Below, piece by piece: positions 27,032-35,849 of a stretch of 64,000 bases of DNA (position 1 is the stretch's first letter; each line of letters opens with the position of its first letter). The stretch is from assembly GCA_026391675.1 (NCBI GenBank), contig JAPLDQ010000011.1:1-64000 (forward strand), in the 5' to 3' direction. Both the position numbers and the translations under genes were made by a program. This DNA is from Bacteroidota bacterium. Lineage in GTDB: Bacteria; Bacteroidota; Bacteroidia; Bacteroidales; JACABE01. The notes below the pieces were generated by a model. It searched no databases. It was not told the origin of the DNA and saw only the letters and a program-made list of their open reading frames with translations.

Positions 27032-27532
27032 ATGATTTTCTTATTTTACTTTCTTTCGGCCATTATGATAATCAGCGCATTATTAGTAGTGCTTTCCAGA
27101 AGTCCTATCAACAGTGTAATTTTTCTGATTATTTGTTTTATTGCAATGGCCGGTCATTATATTTTACTGAACGCTCAGTTTCTTGCGGTAGTCCATATTA
27201 TTGTATATACAGGTGCTATTATGGTATTGTTCCTTTTTGTTATTATGCTGCTGAACCTCAATAAGGCAAATATTCCTCAAAAAACATCATTAACCAGAAT
27301 AGCCGCAGTAGTAACAGCCGGTTTATTTTTTCTGGTAATATTGGCTGCTACGCGTCATACTTTTGAATTTCATGCACGCTATGCTTTTAACAGTAATATT
27401 GGTTTGGTTTCAGATGTGGGAAAAGTACTGTTTCACGAGTTTTTGCTTCCGTTTGAAATATCCTCCATTTTATTTATTTCATCCATGATAGGAGCGGTAA
27501 TGTTTGGTAAACGCGACGTTAAAGAGTTATGA
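27032..27532 (+). CDS. nuoJ: Complex I subunit NuoJ
   Basis: Small membrane subunit of 166 residues with five hydrophobic helices. The third contains VVHIIVYTGAIMVLFLFVIMLLN, the helix that flips between alpha and pi forms in known structures. The stop codon, TGA at 27530-27532, lies inside the left copy of the repeat that borders the following four-helix-bundle cassette, so the insertion stopped at the very end of this gene. Confidence 0.95.
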   Translation: MIFLFYFLSAIMIISALLVVLSRSPINSVIFLIICFIAMAGHYILLNAQFLAVVHIIVYTGAIMVLFLFVIMLLNLNKANIPQKTSLTRIAAVVTAGLFFLVILAATRHTFEFHARYAFNSNIGLVSDVGKVLFHEFLLPFEISSILFISSMIGAVMFGKRDVKEL

Positions 27533-27533
27533 A

Positions 27534-27931
27534 TTATGAATTATAAATTATGAGTAAGAATATATTAAAAGATAAAAGTTTCCATTTTGCAATCAGGATT
27601 ATTAAACTTTATAAATATTTGATTGAAAATAAGAAAGAATACGTCTTGAGTAAACAATTATTGAGAAGTGGAACTTCTATTGGTGCTCTTGTTAGGGAAG
27701 CACAAAATGCTGAAAGTAAAAATGACTTTATTCATAAATTAGGAATATCTCAGAAAGAATGTGATGAAACAATATATTGACTTGAGTTATTAAAAGAGAC
27801 AGAATATTTGACAGAAAAAGAATACGATGAAATATATAATGTTGCTAATGAATTATTAAAAATGTTAAGAAGTGCCATTTTAACAACAAAGCAAAACATC
27901 TCAAAAACTGCTCATAACTCATAATTCATAA
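27534..27931. mobile_element. Repeat-bounded cassette with a four-helix-bundle gene in the nuo operon
   Basis: A 21-bp inverted repeat bounds this segment: 27534-27554 on the left and 27911-27931 on the right, 19 of 21 matching, built of TTATGAATTAT and TTATGAG pieces. The left copy overlaps the start codon of the enclosed gene, the right copy supplies its last codons and stop. The element separates nuoJ from nuoK, which are adjacent in most nuo operons. I see no transposase and no clear target duplication. Confidence 0.6.
27550..27924 (+). pseudogene. Four-helix-bundle / 23S rRNA-IVP-type protein, split by TGA
   Basis: Reading from ATG 27550 gives SFHFAIRIIKLYKYL and SKQLLRSGTSIGA then EAQNAESKNDFIHKL, the clear pattern of the small four-helix-bundle proteins first found in intervening sequences of 23S rRNA genes. 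TGA at 27778-27780 (codon 77) interrupts it, but the same frame continues with LELLKETEYLTEKEYDEIY to TAA at 27922-27924, giving a normal family length of about 124. The family has Trp at the interrupted position, so one base change (TGG to TGA) explains it. Other genes here end in TGA, so recoding is unlikely; a recent nonsense mutation or a sequence error is more likely. Confidence 0.82.
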
Positions 27932-27950
27932 CTTATAATTTAATTTACCT

Positions 27951-28280
27951 ATGAAAGAAATTACTTCGGCAATTCAGTTAATTCCGCTCGAACACTATAT
28001 ATTATTAAGTGTTGCACTTTTTAGTATTGGATTACTGGGCGTATTATTCAGAAGAAATACTATCATCATATTAATGTGTATCGAATTGATGTTTAACTCG
28101 GTAAATCTTTTATTGACAGCATTTTCTGCTTATCACTCCGATCCTGCAGCCCAGGTATTTGTGTTTTTTATCATGATAGTTGCAGCAGCAGAAGTTGCAG
28201 TTGGATTATCCATACTGGTTATGATGAAGCGTAATGTAGATTCAGTAGATATTAACCTTTTGAATCGTTTAAAATGGTAG
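27951..28280 (+). CDS. nuoK: Complex I subunit NuoK
   Basis: Small antiporter-like membrane subunit related to MrpC. The 109 residues form three helices. The second has the conserved Glu in IILMCIELMFNSVNLLL and the third contains EVAVGLSILVMM, a second conserved Glu. It starts about 20 bp after the right repeat of the four-helix-bundle cassette and overlaps nuoL by 7 bp, so K and L are tightly coupled. Confidence 0.96.
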   Translation: MKEITSAIQLIPLEHYILLSVALFSIGLLGVLFRRNTIIILMCIELMFNSVNLLLTAFSAYHSDPAAQVFVFFIMIVAAAEVAVGLSILVMMKRNVDSVDINLLNRLKW

Positions 28281-30175
28281 AACAAATTCCTTATATAAAT
28301 CTTGCTTTTTTTATTCCAACTTTTCCTTTGTTGGGATTTCTGATTACCGGATTGTTTTATAAAAGATTAAAACATAATCAGGCCGGTATAATTGCAAGTA
28401 TAATGATTACATTATCTTTTCTGTTTACTGTAATTTTATATTTTATTTTAAAATCATCGGATAAACAAGCTGCTACGGTTACACTTTTCGACTGGATTTC
28501 CATCGGAAATATGAAAATTCCCTTTGCTTTTCTCATTGATCATCTTTCGTTGACCATGATGATGATTATTACCGGAGTTGGTACACTTATACATATTTAT
28601 TCTATCGGCTATATGCGTGGTGATGAAAGGGTGAATTCTTTCTTTTCGCAGATGAATTTATTTACTTTCAGTATGCTGCTGCTGGTTATGGGTGCAAACT
28701 ATCTCATTTTATTTATAGGCTGGGAGGGCGTTGGATTGTGTTCCTATTTATTAATCGGTTTCTGGTTTAAAAATCCGGTTTATAATTATGCTGCCCGAAA
28801 AGCATTTGTAATGAACCGTATCGGTGACCTGGGTTTTATTCTCGGAATTATCCTGATCTTTTTTACATTCAAATCACTTAGTTTTTCAGAAGTATTTTCA
28901 CAGGCTGCTGCATTACAAATTGGAATGCCTGTAATTACATTGATTACTATTCTATTATTGGTTGGTGCAGTTGGTAAAAGTGCTCAGATACCGTTGTTTA
29001 CGTGGTTGCCTGATGCAATGGCAGGCCCGACACCGGTTTCTGCGCTAATTCATGCGGCTACCATGGTAACTGCCGGTATTTATATGATTGCCCGTTCGGG
29101 TATTTTATATAATCTGGCGCCAATTACACTTCAAATTATTATAATACTTGGGTTATCAACTGCAATACTGGCCGCAATTATCGGTTTAAAACAGAATGAT
29201 ATTAAAAAAGTGCTGGCTTATTCTACGGTTTCGCAATTAGGATATATGTTCCTGGCTTTAGGGCTGGGAGCTTATTCAACCGCAGTATTTCATGTTACAA
29301 CCCATGCCTTTTTTAAAGCATTATTGTTTTTAGGTGCCGGAAGCATCATTCACGCTATGGGTGGCGAACAGGATATCCGTAAAATGGGTGGCCTGAGAAA
29401 AAAAATGCCGCTTACCTATATTACTTTTCTGGCTGCTACATTGGCAATAAGCGGTCTACCTCCTTTTTCAGGTTTCTTCAGTAAAGATATGATTTTAAAT
29501 AAAGCATTTGAACACAATATATTATTATATATAATTGCTTTATTTGGTGCATTGCTCACCTGTTTCTATATGTTCAGACTATTGTATCTCGTATTCTACG
29601 GAAAGCAGCGGATTGCAACAGTTCGTCCGCATGAATCGCCTAAAGTGATGACTTATCCATTAATAATATTAGCAATACTCTCTGTTTTTGGTGGTTTCCT
29701 GAATATTCCGGCTCTGTTTAACGGAAATTCAAACTTCTTAAACTATTTACAAACTGCAGTTTCAGTAAAAATAACAGAAGAAATAAGTCATACAACAGAA
29801 ATCATATTGATATTCATTTCATTGATATTTTTAAGTTTGGTAATTTTATTTGCATACCGGATTTATGTAAAAAAATCAACCTTGCCCGAAGAAGATGGAG
29901 CCTCAATGTCTGTCATAACAAGAATAATTTACCGCAAATTTTATATTGACGAAATCTATTGCACTATAATTGAAAAACCTTATGCCTTACTGTCAGGATT
30001 CTTTTATAATACTATTGAAAGTGCAATACTAAATCCAATAATAGACGGAATTGGAAATACTACTTACTGGCTTGGAAATATGACGAGGAAACTTCAAAAA
30101 GGCAATATCAGTTTTTATCTTTTTGCTATGGTTGCCGGAATTTTGTTATTCATCTTTTTTATCCTTATAATTTAA
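28274..30175 (+). CDS. nuoL: Complex I subunit NuoL
   Basis: Largest antiporter-like, proton-pumping membrane subunit. The 633 residues contain about fifteen helices plus the long lateral C-terminal helix. The core has GWEGVGLCSYLLIGFWF with the key Glu, KSAQIPLFTWLPDAMAGPTPVSALIHAATM with the conserved Lys and His residues, and KKVLAYSTVSQLGYM. It starts 7 bp inside nuoK and ends 5 bp before nuoM. Confidence 0.97.
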   Translation: MVEQIPYINLAFFIPTFPLLGFLITGLFYKRLKHNQAGIIASIMITLSFLFTVILYFILKSSDKQAATVTLFDWISIGNMKIPFAFLIDHLSLTMMMIITGVGTLIHIYSIGYMRGDERVNSFFSQMNLFTFSMLLLVMGANYLILFIGWEGVGLCSYLLIGFWFKNPVYNYAARKAFVMNRIGDLGFILGIILIFFTFKSLSFSEVFSQAAALQIGMPVITLITILLLVGAVGKSAQIPLFTWLPDAMAGPTPVSALIHAATMVTAGIYMIARSGILYNLAPITLQIIIILGLSTAILAAIIGLKQNDIKKVLAYSTVSQLGYMFLALGLGAYSTAVFHVTTHAFFKALLFLGAGSIIHAMGGEQDIRKMGGLRKKMPLTYITFLAATLAISGLPPFSGFFSKDMILNKAFEHNILLYIIALFGALLTCFYMFRLLYLVFYGKQRIATVRPHESPKVMTYPLIILAILSVFGGFLNIPALFNGNSNFLNYLQTAVSVKITEEISHTTEIILIFISLIFLSLVILFAYRIYVKKSTLPEEDGASMSVITRIIYRKFYIDEIYCTIIEKPYALLSGFFYNTIESAILNPIIDGIGNTTYWLGNMTRKLQKGNISFYLFAMVAGILLFIFFILII

Positions 30176-30180
30176 AAACT

Positions 30181-31641
30181 ATGATATTACTGATAATACT
30201 ATTAATTCCCCTTATTACTGCAGTATTTCTTTTATTTTTAAAAGATAAGGCATGGGTCAGGTCAATTGCGTTGGCTGCAACTTTGCTTAATCTGTTGTTA
30301 ACCCTATATCTGATTTTTTATAGTCCGCAAACTGAAATTACATTTAGTGCTGTGAATAATATGGGAATCAACTTCTCATTTGGCTATGACGGCATTAGTT
30401 TGATAATGTTACTATTATGCAATCTTCTTTTTCCTTTTATCATACTTACAGGATTTAAGCAGGAACAAAAGCAAGTTCCCTTACTTAATTTTCTGATATT
30501 ATTTGCGCAATCGGCATTGATAGGTGTATTTTTAGCTAAAAATGCATTCTTATTTTATATTTTCTGGGAACTGGCTTTAATTCCGGTTTATTTTATTTTG
30601 CTGCTTTGGGGCGGCGAAGGCAGGGCCCGTATTACATTAAAATTCTTTATTTATACGTTGAGCGGAAGTTTGTTCTTATTATTTGGAATTATCTTTTTGT
30701 ATCAGCTGACACCAGGAATGCATTCAACAGATTTTTCTGTATTCAATCAGCTTCAACTGCCTGCACATACCCAAATATATTTATTCTGGATATTATTTAT
30801 TGCATTTGCCATAAAAATGCCGGTATTTCCTTTTCATACCTGGCAGCCTGAAACATATACCATGGCATCTACACAGGGCGTGATGATTTTAGCCGGTGTT
30901 ATGACAAAAATGGGTATTTATGGTGCATTAAGGTTTTTGTTTCCTGTAGTTCCGCTTGGCGTTCAGTACTGGCAGAATTTTGTTGTTATATTATGTCTGA
31001 TTGGCGTTATATATGCTTCAATTATAGCTTTCCGGCAGACGAATTTTAAGAAACTGATAGCATTTTCGTCCATGGCGCATATTTCGTTAATGACTGCTGC
31101 TATGTTTGTGCTGAATTATTATGCATTGCAAGGTATGCTTTTTCAGGTAATCAGTCATGGTGTGGTAATTGTTGCCTTATTTTATATGGTGTATTTAACC
31201 GAAAAAAAAACAGCTACGCTGGAATTAAATGGAATGGGTGGTTTAAAACTCGTGGCACCTAATATGGCAATATTGATGTTGATTATCATGCTGGCATCCA
31301 TTGCTTTACCCCTTACTTCAGGTTTTATCGGTGAATTTCTGATGATTAGCGGTCTTTTTCAACAATCCATATGGTTTGCTGTTTTTGGAGGTTTGGCAAT
31401 GATATTCAGTGCTGTATATATGCTGTATGCTTATCAGAAAGTGATGCTGGGCGATAAAAACAAACTGATGGAAAATATAAAGGATTTACAATTCATCGAT
31501 TATATGATTTTAATACCGTTGATAATGATTATTTTGATACTGGGAATTTATCCCAATACCATTTTAAATTTACCGGATTTAGATGTAAGGTCTATGCTTA
31601 ATCATATTTCTCAGATAAATGAAATAGTTAAGGGATTTTAA
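30181..31641 (+). CDS. nuoM: Complex I subunit NuoM
   Basis: Second antiporter-like, proton-pumping membrane subunit, 486 residues and about fourteen helices. FYIFWELALIPVYFILLLWGG carries the conserved Glu; AIKMPVFPFHTWQPETYT and KKLIAFSSMAHISLM carry conserved Lys and His residues. It starts 5 bp after nuoL. Beyond it the operon is interrupted by about 750 bp containing a GxxExxY gene and repeats before nuoN. Confidence 0.97.
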   Translation: MILLIILLIPLITAVFLLFLKDKAWVRSIALAATLLNLLLTLYLIFYSPQTEITFSAVNNMGINFSFGYDGISLIMLLLCNLLFPFIILTGFKQEQKQVPLLNFLILFAQSALIGVFLAKNAFLFYIFWELALIPVYFILLLWGGEGRARITLKFFIYTLSGSLFLLFGIIFLYQLTPGMHSTDFSVFNQLQLPAHTQIYLFWILFIAFAIKMPVFPFHTWQPETYTMASTQGVMILAGVMTKMGIYGALRFLFPVVPLGVQYWQNFVVILCLIGVIYASIIAFRQTNFKKLIAFSSMAHISLMTAAMFVLNYYALQGMLFQVISHGVVIVALFYMVYLTEKKTATLELNGMGGLKLVAPNMAILMLIIMLASIALPLTSGFIGEFLMISGLFQQSIWFAVFGGLAMIFSAVYMLYAYQKVMLGDKNKLMENIKDLQFIDYMILIPLIMIILILGIYPNTILNLPDLDVRSMLNHISQINEIVKGF

Positions 31642-31655
31642 TTAATATGACTATC

Positions 31656-31682
31656 TGTTTGCTTGTCTATTCATAGCAAACA
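31656..31682. repeat. Hairpin after nuoM
   Basis: TGTTTGCT (31656-31663) and AGCAAACA (31675-31682) form an 8-bp stem with an 11-nt loop, between the nuoM stop and the start of the GxxExxY gene. There is no T-run, so it is not a clear terminator; it may be the left border of the insertion. Confidence 0.4.
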
Positions 31683-31698
31683 TTGAAAAATATATTTT

Positions 31699-32076
31699 AT
31701 GATAGAAAATGAGATTTCAGAAAAGATAATCGGTTGTGCAATTGAGGTTCATAAATCACTTGGGCCGGGTTTGCTTGAAAGTGCTTATCTTGAGTGCATG
31801 TTTTACGAATTACAAAAGGCTGGTTTAAAAGTTGAAAAACAAAAGCCTTTACCATTAGTTTACAAGGAAGTAAAGTTGGATGTAGGATACCGAATAGATT
31901 TAGTTGTTGAAGGGAAAGTAATCATCGAACTAAAGTCTGTTGAAGCGTTAAACGATATTCATATAGCACAAGTTTTAACTTATTTGAAATTATCAGGTTG
32001 TAAATTAGGTTTATTAATGAACTTTAATGTTTTACGTGTTGTGGAAGGAGTAAAGAGATTGGTTAATAAGCTTTAA
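31699..32076 (+). CDS. GxxExxY protein (PD-(D/E)xK nuclease-like)
   Basis: Small protein of 125 residues inserted between nuoM and nuoN. It has the name-giving motif G24-LL-E27-SA-Y30 within GPGLLESAYLECM. A strand-loop-strand follows with D67 in RIDLVV and E77-L-K79 in VIIELKS, the D ... ExK pattern of the PD-(D/E)xK nuclease fold. Family members are common in Bacteroidota and scattered across genomes; their function is not established. The reading frame is intact. Immediately downstream is a set of CGCAGAG inverted repeats, which suggests the gene arrived with them. It has no evident link to complex I. Confidence 0.85.
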   Translation: MIENEISEKIIGCAIEVHKSLGPGLLESAYLECMFYELQKAGLKVEKQKPLPLVYKEVKLDVGYRIDLVVEGKVIIELKSVEALNDIHIAQVLTYLKLSGCKLGLLMNFNVLRVVEGVKRLVNKL

Positions 32077-32395
32077 CTCTGCGCTTAGATTTTTTAACCG
32101 CAGAGAACCGCAGAGAATGCGCAAAGAACCGCAGAGTAGTGTAAAATTAATTTTAAACAAAAAAGATAGTAATATATAAAACTATTAAGAATAAAATGTA
32201 AATGAGAGTATTTAAAATAACATCAATCTCTTTAGCTTTGCGGCTCTCTGCGTAAAAACTCTGCGGCTCTCTGCGGTTAAACCTTTTTTTACCGCAGAGA
32301 TTCGCAAAGAAGGCGCAAAGAGCCGCAGAGTGGCTAAATATTTATTAGGTATACAAAAGGAAAGTCATTAATTAAATTTTGAAAATAACAAGCAA
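32077..32395. repeat. CGCAGAG inverted-repeat block between the GxxExxY gene and nuoN
   Basis: Three long copies of an ACCGCAGAG-type sequence lie here: direct at about 32095-32136, inverted at 32234-32282 (CTTTGCGGCTCTCTGCG, then CTCTGCGGTT), and direct again at 32290-32333. The middle copy could pair with either neighbour to make alternative hairpins. The AT-rich DNA between copies is featureless. The block belongs to a repeat type seen often in Bacteroidota intergenic DNA and pushes nuoN about 320 bp from the gene before it. Confidence 0.8.
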
Positions 32396-33772
32396 ATGAA
32401 TGCACTAATATTTACATCTATACTTGGAATAGTTATCTTGTACCTGGGTTTTACAAATTATAAGAAAATATTATCTCCGGTTGCCATTACAGGTTTGCTG
32501 ATATCATTATACCTTAGCTGGAAAGAATGGGGTTTAGGCTCGAAGATTTTTCATGACATGATAATCTTCGATAATTTTTCCATCGCCTTTAATATTTCAA
32601 TGCTTATTATAACAATACTGATCTTTTTATTTGGTATTGATTATTACAAATTGATGGAGTTTCATGTGGCAGAACAATATGCTCTTATGATTTTTGCGCT
32701 TGTCGGTGCATTTCTTATGACTTCGTTTTCCAATCTTATCATGCTTTTTATGGGAATTGAGATATTATCCATTCCATTATATATATTAGCCGGAGGTAAA
32801 AAAACATCTTTCCGTTCCAATGAAGCTTCCTTCAAATATTTTATGCTGGGCTCCTTTGCCACTGCTTTCTTTTTATTTGGTGTTGCCTTGGTGTATGGTG
32901 CTTCAGCCAGCTTTTACCTGCCCGAAATAAAATCATATATTGCCCAGTTTAATGGCAATTTACCACCCATGTTAATGTTGGGCTTACTCTTTATATTAAT
33001 AGGTATTGCATTTAAAGTTGCTGTAGCGCCTTTCCATTTCTGGAGCCCTGATGTTTATGAAGGTTCACCAACATTGGTAACTGTATTTATGGCTACAGTG
33101 GTAAAAACAGCCGGATTTGCTGCTTTTTACCGTTTTTTGGGTATGGGACTATTGCCTTTACCATCACATTTGGAAAAAGCACTTTGGGTTATGACAGCCT
33201 TATCATTATTTATTGGTAATCTTGCTGCATTAAACCAAACAAATTTTAAACGCTTACTGGCTTATTCTTCTATTTCCCATAGTGGTTTTATACTGTTGAT
33301 TTTGCTTTCACAACATAATTCATCCGCATCAGTATTGTTATATTATACCTTCGTATATTCTCTGGCTACCGTTCCGTTGTTTATCATATTTGTTTTAATG
33401 AAAAGGGCAACTGAAGGCATTGAAGACCTTACAATATTCAGAGGGCTTTTTAAAGAAAAACCCTGGATAGCTGTATTTATAACTATTCTTCTGCTATCAC
33501 TGGCTGGTATTCCACCTACTGCAGGATTTATGGCAAAATATCAGGTTTTTGTGTTGTCAATCAGTCAGGGCTATTTGTTTATTTCAATATTTGCAATTAT
33601 CATGGCTATTATTGGTATATATTATTACTTCTTTGTGATGCGCGAAGTTTTTACAGAAAGCAAAATACCCAATCCAATAATTGTTGGTAAATTAAATGCT
33701 GCTATTATCATTGCTTGTGGAATTGCAGTCCTGATTAGTGCATTTTTTATCTGGAATTTACCTTTATTATAA
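32396..33772 (+). CDS. nuoN: Complex I subunit NuoN
   Basis: Third antiporter-like, proton-pumping membrane subunit and last gene of the operon. The 458 residues form about fourteen helices. FMGIEILSIPLYILAGG carries the conserved Glu; AFKVAVAPFHFWSPDVYEGSPT and FKRLLAYSSISHSGFI carry conserved Lys and His residues. It is separated from nuoM by the GxxExxY gene and repeats, so its expression depends on read-through of those or on its own promoter. A strong hairpin terminator follows 22 bp downstream. Confidence 0.96.
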   Translation: MNALIFTSILGIVILYLGFTNYKKILSPVAITGLLISLYLSWKEWGLGSKIFHDMIIFDNFSIAFNISMLIITILIFLFGIDYYKLMEFHVAEQYALMIFALVGAFLMTSFSNLIMLFMGIEILSIPLYILAGGKKTSFRSNEASFKYFMLGSFATAFFLFGVALVYGASASFYLPEIKSYIAQFNGNLPPMLMLGLLFILIGIAFKVAVAPFHFWSPDVYEGSPTLVTVFMATVVKTAGFAAFYRFLGMGLLPLPSHLEKALWVMTALSLFIGNLAALNQTNFKRLLAYSSISHSGFILLILLSQHNSSASVLLYYTFVYSLATVPLFIIFVLMKRATEGIEDLTIFRGLFKEKPWIAVFITILLLSLAGIPPTAGFMAKYQVFVLSISQGYLFISIFAIIMAIIGIYYYFFVMREVFTESKIPNPIIVGKLNAAIIIACGIAVLISAFFIWNLPLL

Positions 33773-33794
33773 TAGTTTCCTTTTCATCATGAAC

Positions 33795-33824
33795 AAAAAA
33801 GAGGAGATCATTCTCCTCTTTTTT
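33795..33824. terminator. Bidirectional intrinsic terminator after nuoN
   Basis: GAGGAGA (33801-33807) and TCTCCTC (33812-33818) pair with a 4-nt loop, flanked by six A's on one side and six T's on the other. It can therefore end both the nuo transcript and the leftward metallophosphoesterase transcript. Confidence 0.9.
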
Positions 33825-33854
33825 ATAAATTATATCAAATTAGCCGATGCTTAT

Positions 33855-35432
33855 TTATTTGATGATAAGTTTCTTTGATAATACTGTATTATTGATTTTA
33901 AGTTGAATAATATATTGTCCGGCAGCTTTATCAGAAACATCAATAACTACATTTTGATTATTTCTGCTTTCTTTTTCATAAACCAGCCTGCCATTGATGT
34001 CGAAGATTTTAATCAGAACTTTATCTTTTGTTTCCGGTAATAATAAATTACAAATACCTAAGGATGGATTCGGGAATAATATAATATTGTTCAGATTATA
34101 GGTTTCTGCTACACCTACTGTGTATGTAGGTGTATTTAAATCTATACTTACAGTCCAGTCATCAGGCGCAAGATCAGTCCATATACCTTCAAGAATATAG
34201 CCTATAAAACCATAGGTAGGAGATTGTTTCAGCATAGCAATGGTAGCCAGCGTTTGAGCAGATGGATTACTTTCATTGCCTCCGAAATGTGCAATAAATG
34301 TTTCAGTAATAGCAGGTTCAATTGCGTGTGCAGTAGCAGAGTCAACATTATATGGTGGTGACATTAACATATAAATAATTTGAATAGGTAAACCGGTTTG
34401 CAAACTGTTTTTGGCATATTGCTGGAATGTCATGGTACCGGTATTGTAATTAATATTGGTAACGTGTTTACCTGTAATGTTCAGCATAGTATCTGTTGCT
34501 AAATTCATAATACGGTAGGGGCAGGGGTAGGTAATGGCTGAACCAGTTTCAACATCATAAATACTATTTCCTAAAGTTGTTGTTTTCTTAACTATATCTT
34601 GGGCATGATAATGTCCGGTAAAAATTACCTTTAAGCCCAGATTAGCCAATTGAGTTGATATTGTGTCGTAATCATCAATAATATATTCACCAAAAATAGC
34701 ATCTTGTCCTGCATAATGTTCAAACAAATTGTGATGTTCCATGCCCAGCATTACTTTACCACTCACTCTTGCTTCATTGATGCGGTCTTTGCACCATTGT
34801 AAAACATGGGGTTTAAAACCTCCGTCGGTTTCAGGTTCTCCGTTAGCGTAATTATTATCATAACGGCATACATCCATAGAAAGAATCTGTAATCCGGCTA
34901 TTGGTTCAACTATGTATGAAAGCGAAGCTGTGTCGGTTTTTAAAGCTGCACTGTATCCATAATTATTATACAATATTTTAAACTGTGCAGGTGTAATTGA
35001 GAGTACCGGTGTAACTGTATCATAATTAAATGATAATGCATGCGGATTGTTAATATCATGGTTTCCGGGAGCAACAAAAACCTTGATATTGTTGTTTTTC
35101 AATTTAAGAATAAAATTTAATATCTTTTGATGACAAGCATCTTCGCCATCTTTTGTTAAATCACCCGGTATTAAAACGATATCCGGATGTTCTGCCAGCA
35201 GTGAATCGAAAAGTGATACCATGATGGCATTACTTTCTTTTAATAATTTTCTGTCCTGTGCTAAATACATTTGAAATGCATAGCCATCATGAATTAGAAG
35301 TGTCGTATCAAAATAATGTAAATCAGAAATTACACAGATTTTGATATTTTGCAAGCCCACCTGACTGAAACCATTTATTGTTCCCATCAAAAATACACTT
35401 GTAAACAGGAAAACAAAATAAAACTTTTTCAT
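33855..35432 (-). CDS. Secreted calcineurin-like metallophosphoesterase with type IX sorting domain
   Basis: Exported phosphoesterase of 525 residues. The signal peptide ends near NGFSQ. The metal-binding motifs are in order: D37-LH39 in ISDLHYFD, GDLTKDG (about 92), GNHD (about 124), the His pair in GMEHHNLFEH (about 230), and GHYHAQD (about 275). These are all the two-metal-site residues expected. A C-terminal block (about 450-525; NIILFPNPSLGICNLLL through LSKKLIIK) is a type IX sorting domain, so the protein is sent across the outer membrane. Substrate is unknown (nucleotide, phospholipid or phosphosugar). It is transcribed alone. Confidence 0.9.
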   Translation of the reverse strand: MKKFYFVFLFTSVFLMGTINGFSQVGLQNIKICVISDLHYFDTTLLIHDGYAFQMYLAQDRKLLKESNAIMVSLFDSLLAEHPDIVLIPGDLTKDGEDACHQKILNFILKLKNNNIKVFVAPGNHDINNPHALSFNYDTVTPVLSITPAQFKILYNNYGYSAALKTDTASLSYIVEPIAGLQILSMDVCRYDNNYANGEPETDGGFKPHVLQWCKDRINEARVSGKVMLGMEHHNLFEHYAGQDAIFGEYIIDDYDTISTQLANLGLKVIFTGHYHAQDIVKKTTTLGNSIYDVETGSAITYPCPYRIMNLATDTMLNITGKHVTNINYNTGTMTFQQYAKNSLQTGLPIQIIYMLMSPPYNVDSATAHAIEPAITETFIAHFGGNESNPSAQTLATIAMLKQSPTYGFIGYILEGIWTDLAPDDWTVSIDLNTPTYTVGVAETYNLNNIILFPNPSLGICNLLLPETKDKVLIKIFDINGRLVYEKESRNNQNVVIDVSDKAAGQYIIQLKINNTVLSKKLIIK

Positions 35433-35437
35433 ACACC

Positions 35438-35451
35438 TAGATTTAAATCTA
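35438..35451. repeat. Perfect palindrome TAGATTTAAATCTA
   Basis: A 14-bp perfect palindrome, 6 bp upstream of the metallophosphoesterase start codon. It resembles a short palindromic repeat (CCATGGATTTAAATCC type) scattered in Bacteroidota intergenic DNA. It could also be an operator or leader structure for the gene. Confidence 0.4.
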
Positions 35452-35672
35452 TGGGTTCTGTTTTTTTTGTTAAATTTTTCTTAAAGAACATCAAGAACCC
35501 TTAAATATTATTTAAGAATATTTTAACAAATATACTACAAAAATATCCCTATTCCTAGAAAATATATTAAAAGATTAACTGTAAATGAATGGTTTAAGCG
35601 GAAATGCTTATTGTTGTTGATGTTTGATTATTTGTTAAAATTTTAAACTTAATCAGCATTTAATCGCATTCT

Positions 35673-35797
35673 TTTTGATTTTAGAACAACGATTAACGAT
35701 TGCAAAATTATGAAGACTAAAAATACCACAGCCTAACAGTCTAAACTTCTTATTGATTTAAGAACAACGATTAACGATTGCAGAAGTATTAAGACTA
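35673..35797. repeat. 47-bp direct repeat, two copies
   Basis: Copies at 35673-35719 and 35751-35797 share TTAGAACAACGATTAACGATTGCA-like cores and end in AAGACTA, differing at a few bases. They lie in the gap downstream of pfkA, with no coding potential. Confidence 0.75.
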
Positions 35798-35812
35798 CAA
35801 TCAACCATAACC

Positions 35813-35847
35813 TATTGCCTGTTGCCTATTGCCTAATGCCTAATGCC
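35813..35847. repeat. Five 7-bp tandem units at the pfkA stop
   Basis: TATTGCC, TGTTGCC, TATTGCC, TAATGCC, TAATGCC follow one another directly and end 2 bp from the pfkA stop codon. Such short tandem arrays can vary in length between strains. Confidence 0.85.
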
Positions 35848-35849
35848 TA

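Larger units (their letters stand above)
35433..35849. other. Repeat-rich gap between the metallophosphoesterase gene and pfkA
   Basis: Gene-free stretch. The left part holds the palindrome and two minus-strand -7-like boxes, TATTTTTG (35538-35545) and TATATTTG (35527-35534), suited to the metallophosphoesterase gene. The right part holds a direct repeat (35673-35719 and 35751-35797) and a heptamer tandem repeat that abuts the pfkA stop. Confidence 0.6.

Noticed and set aside
27778-27780. TGA read as Trp (alternative genetic code or recoding)
   Set aside because: Genuine genes here, including nuoA and nuoJ, end in TGA, and no selenocysteine or recoding structure is evident; a nonsense mutation is simpler.
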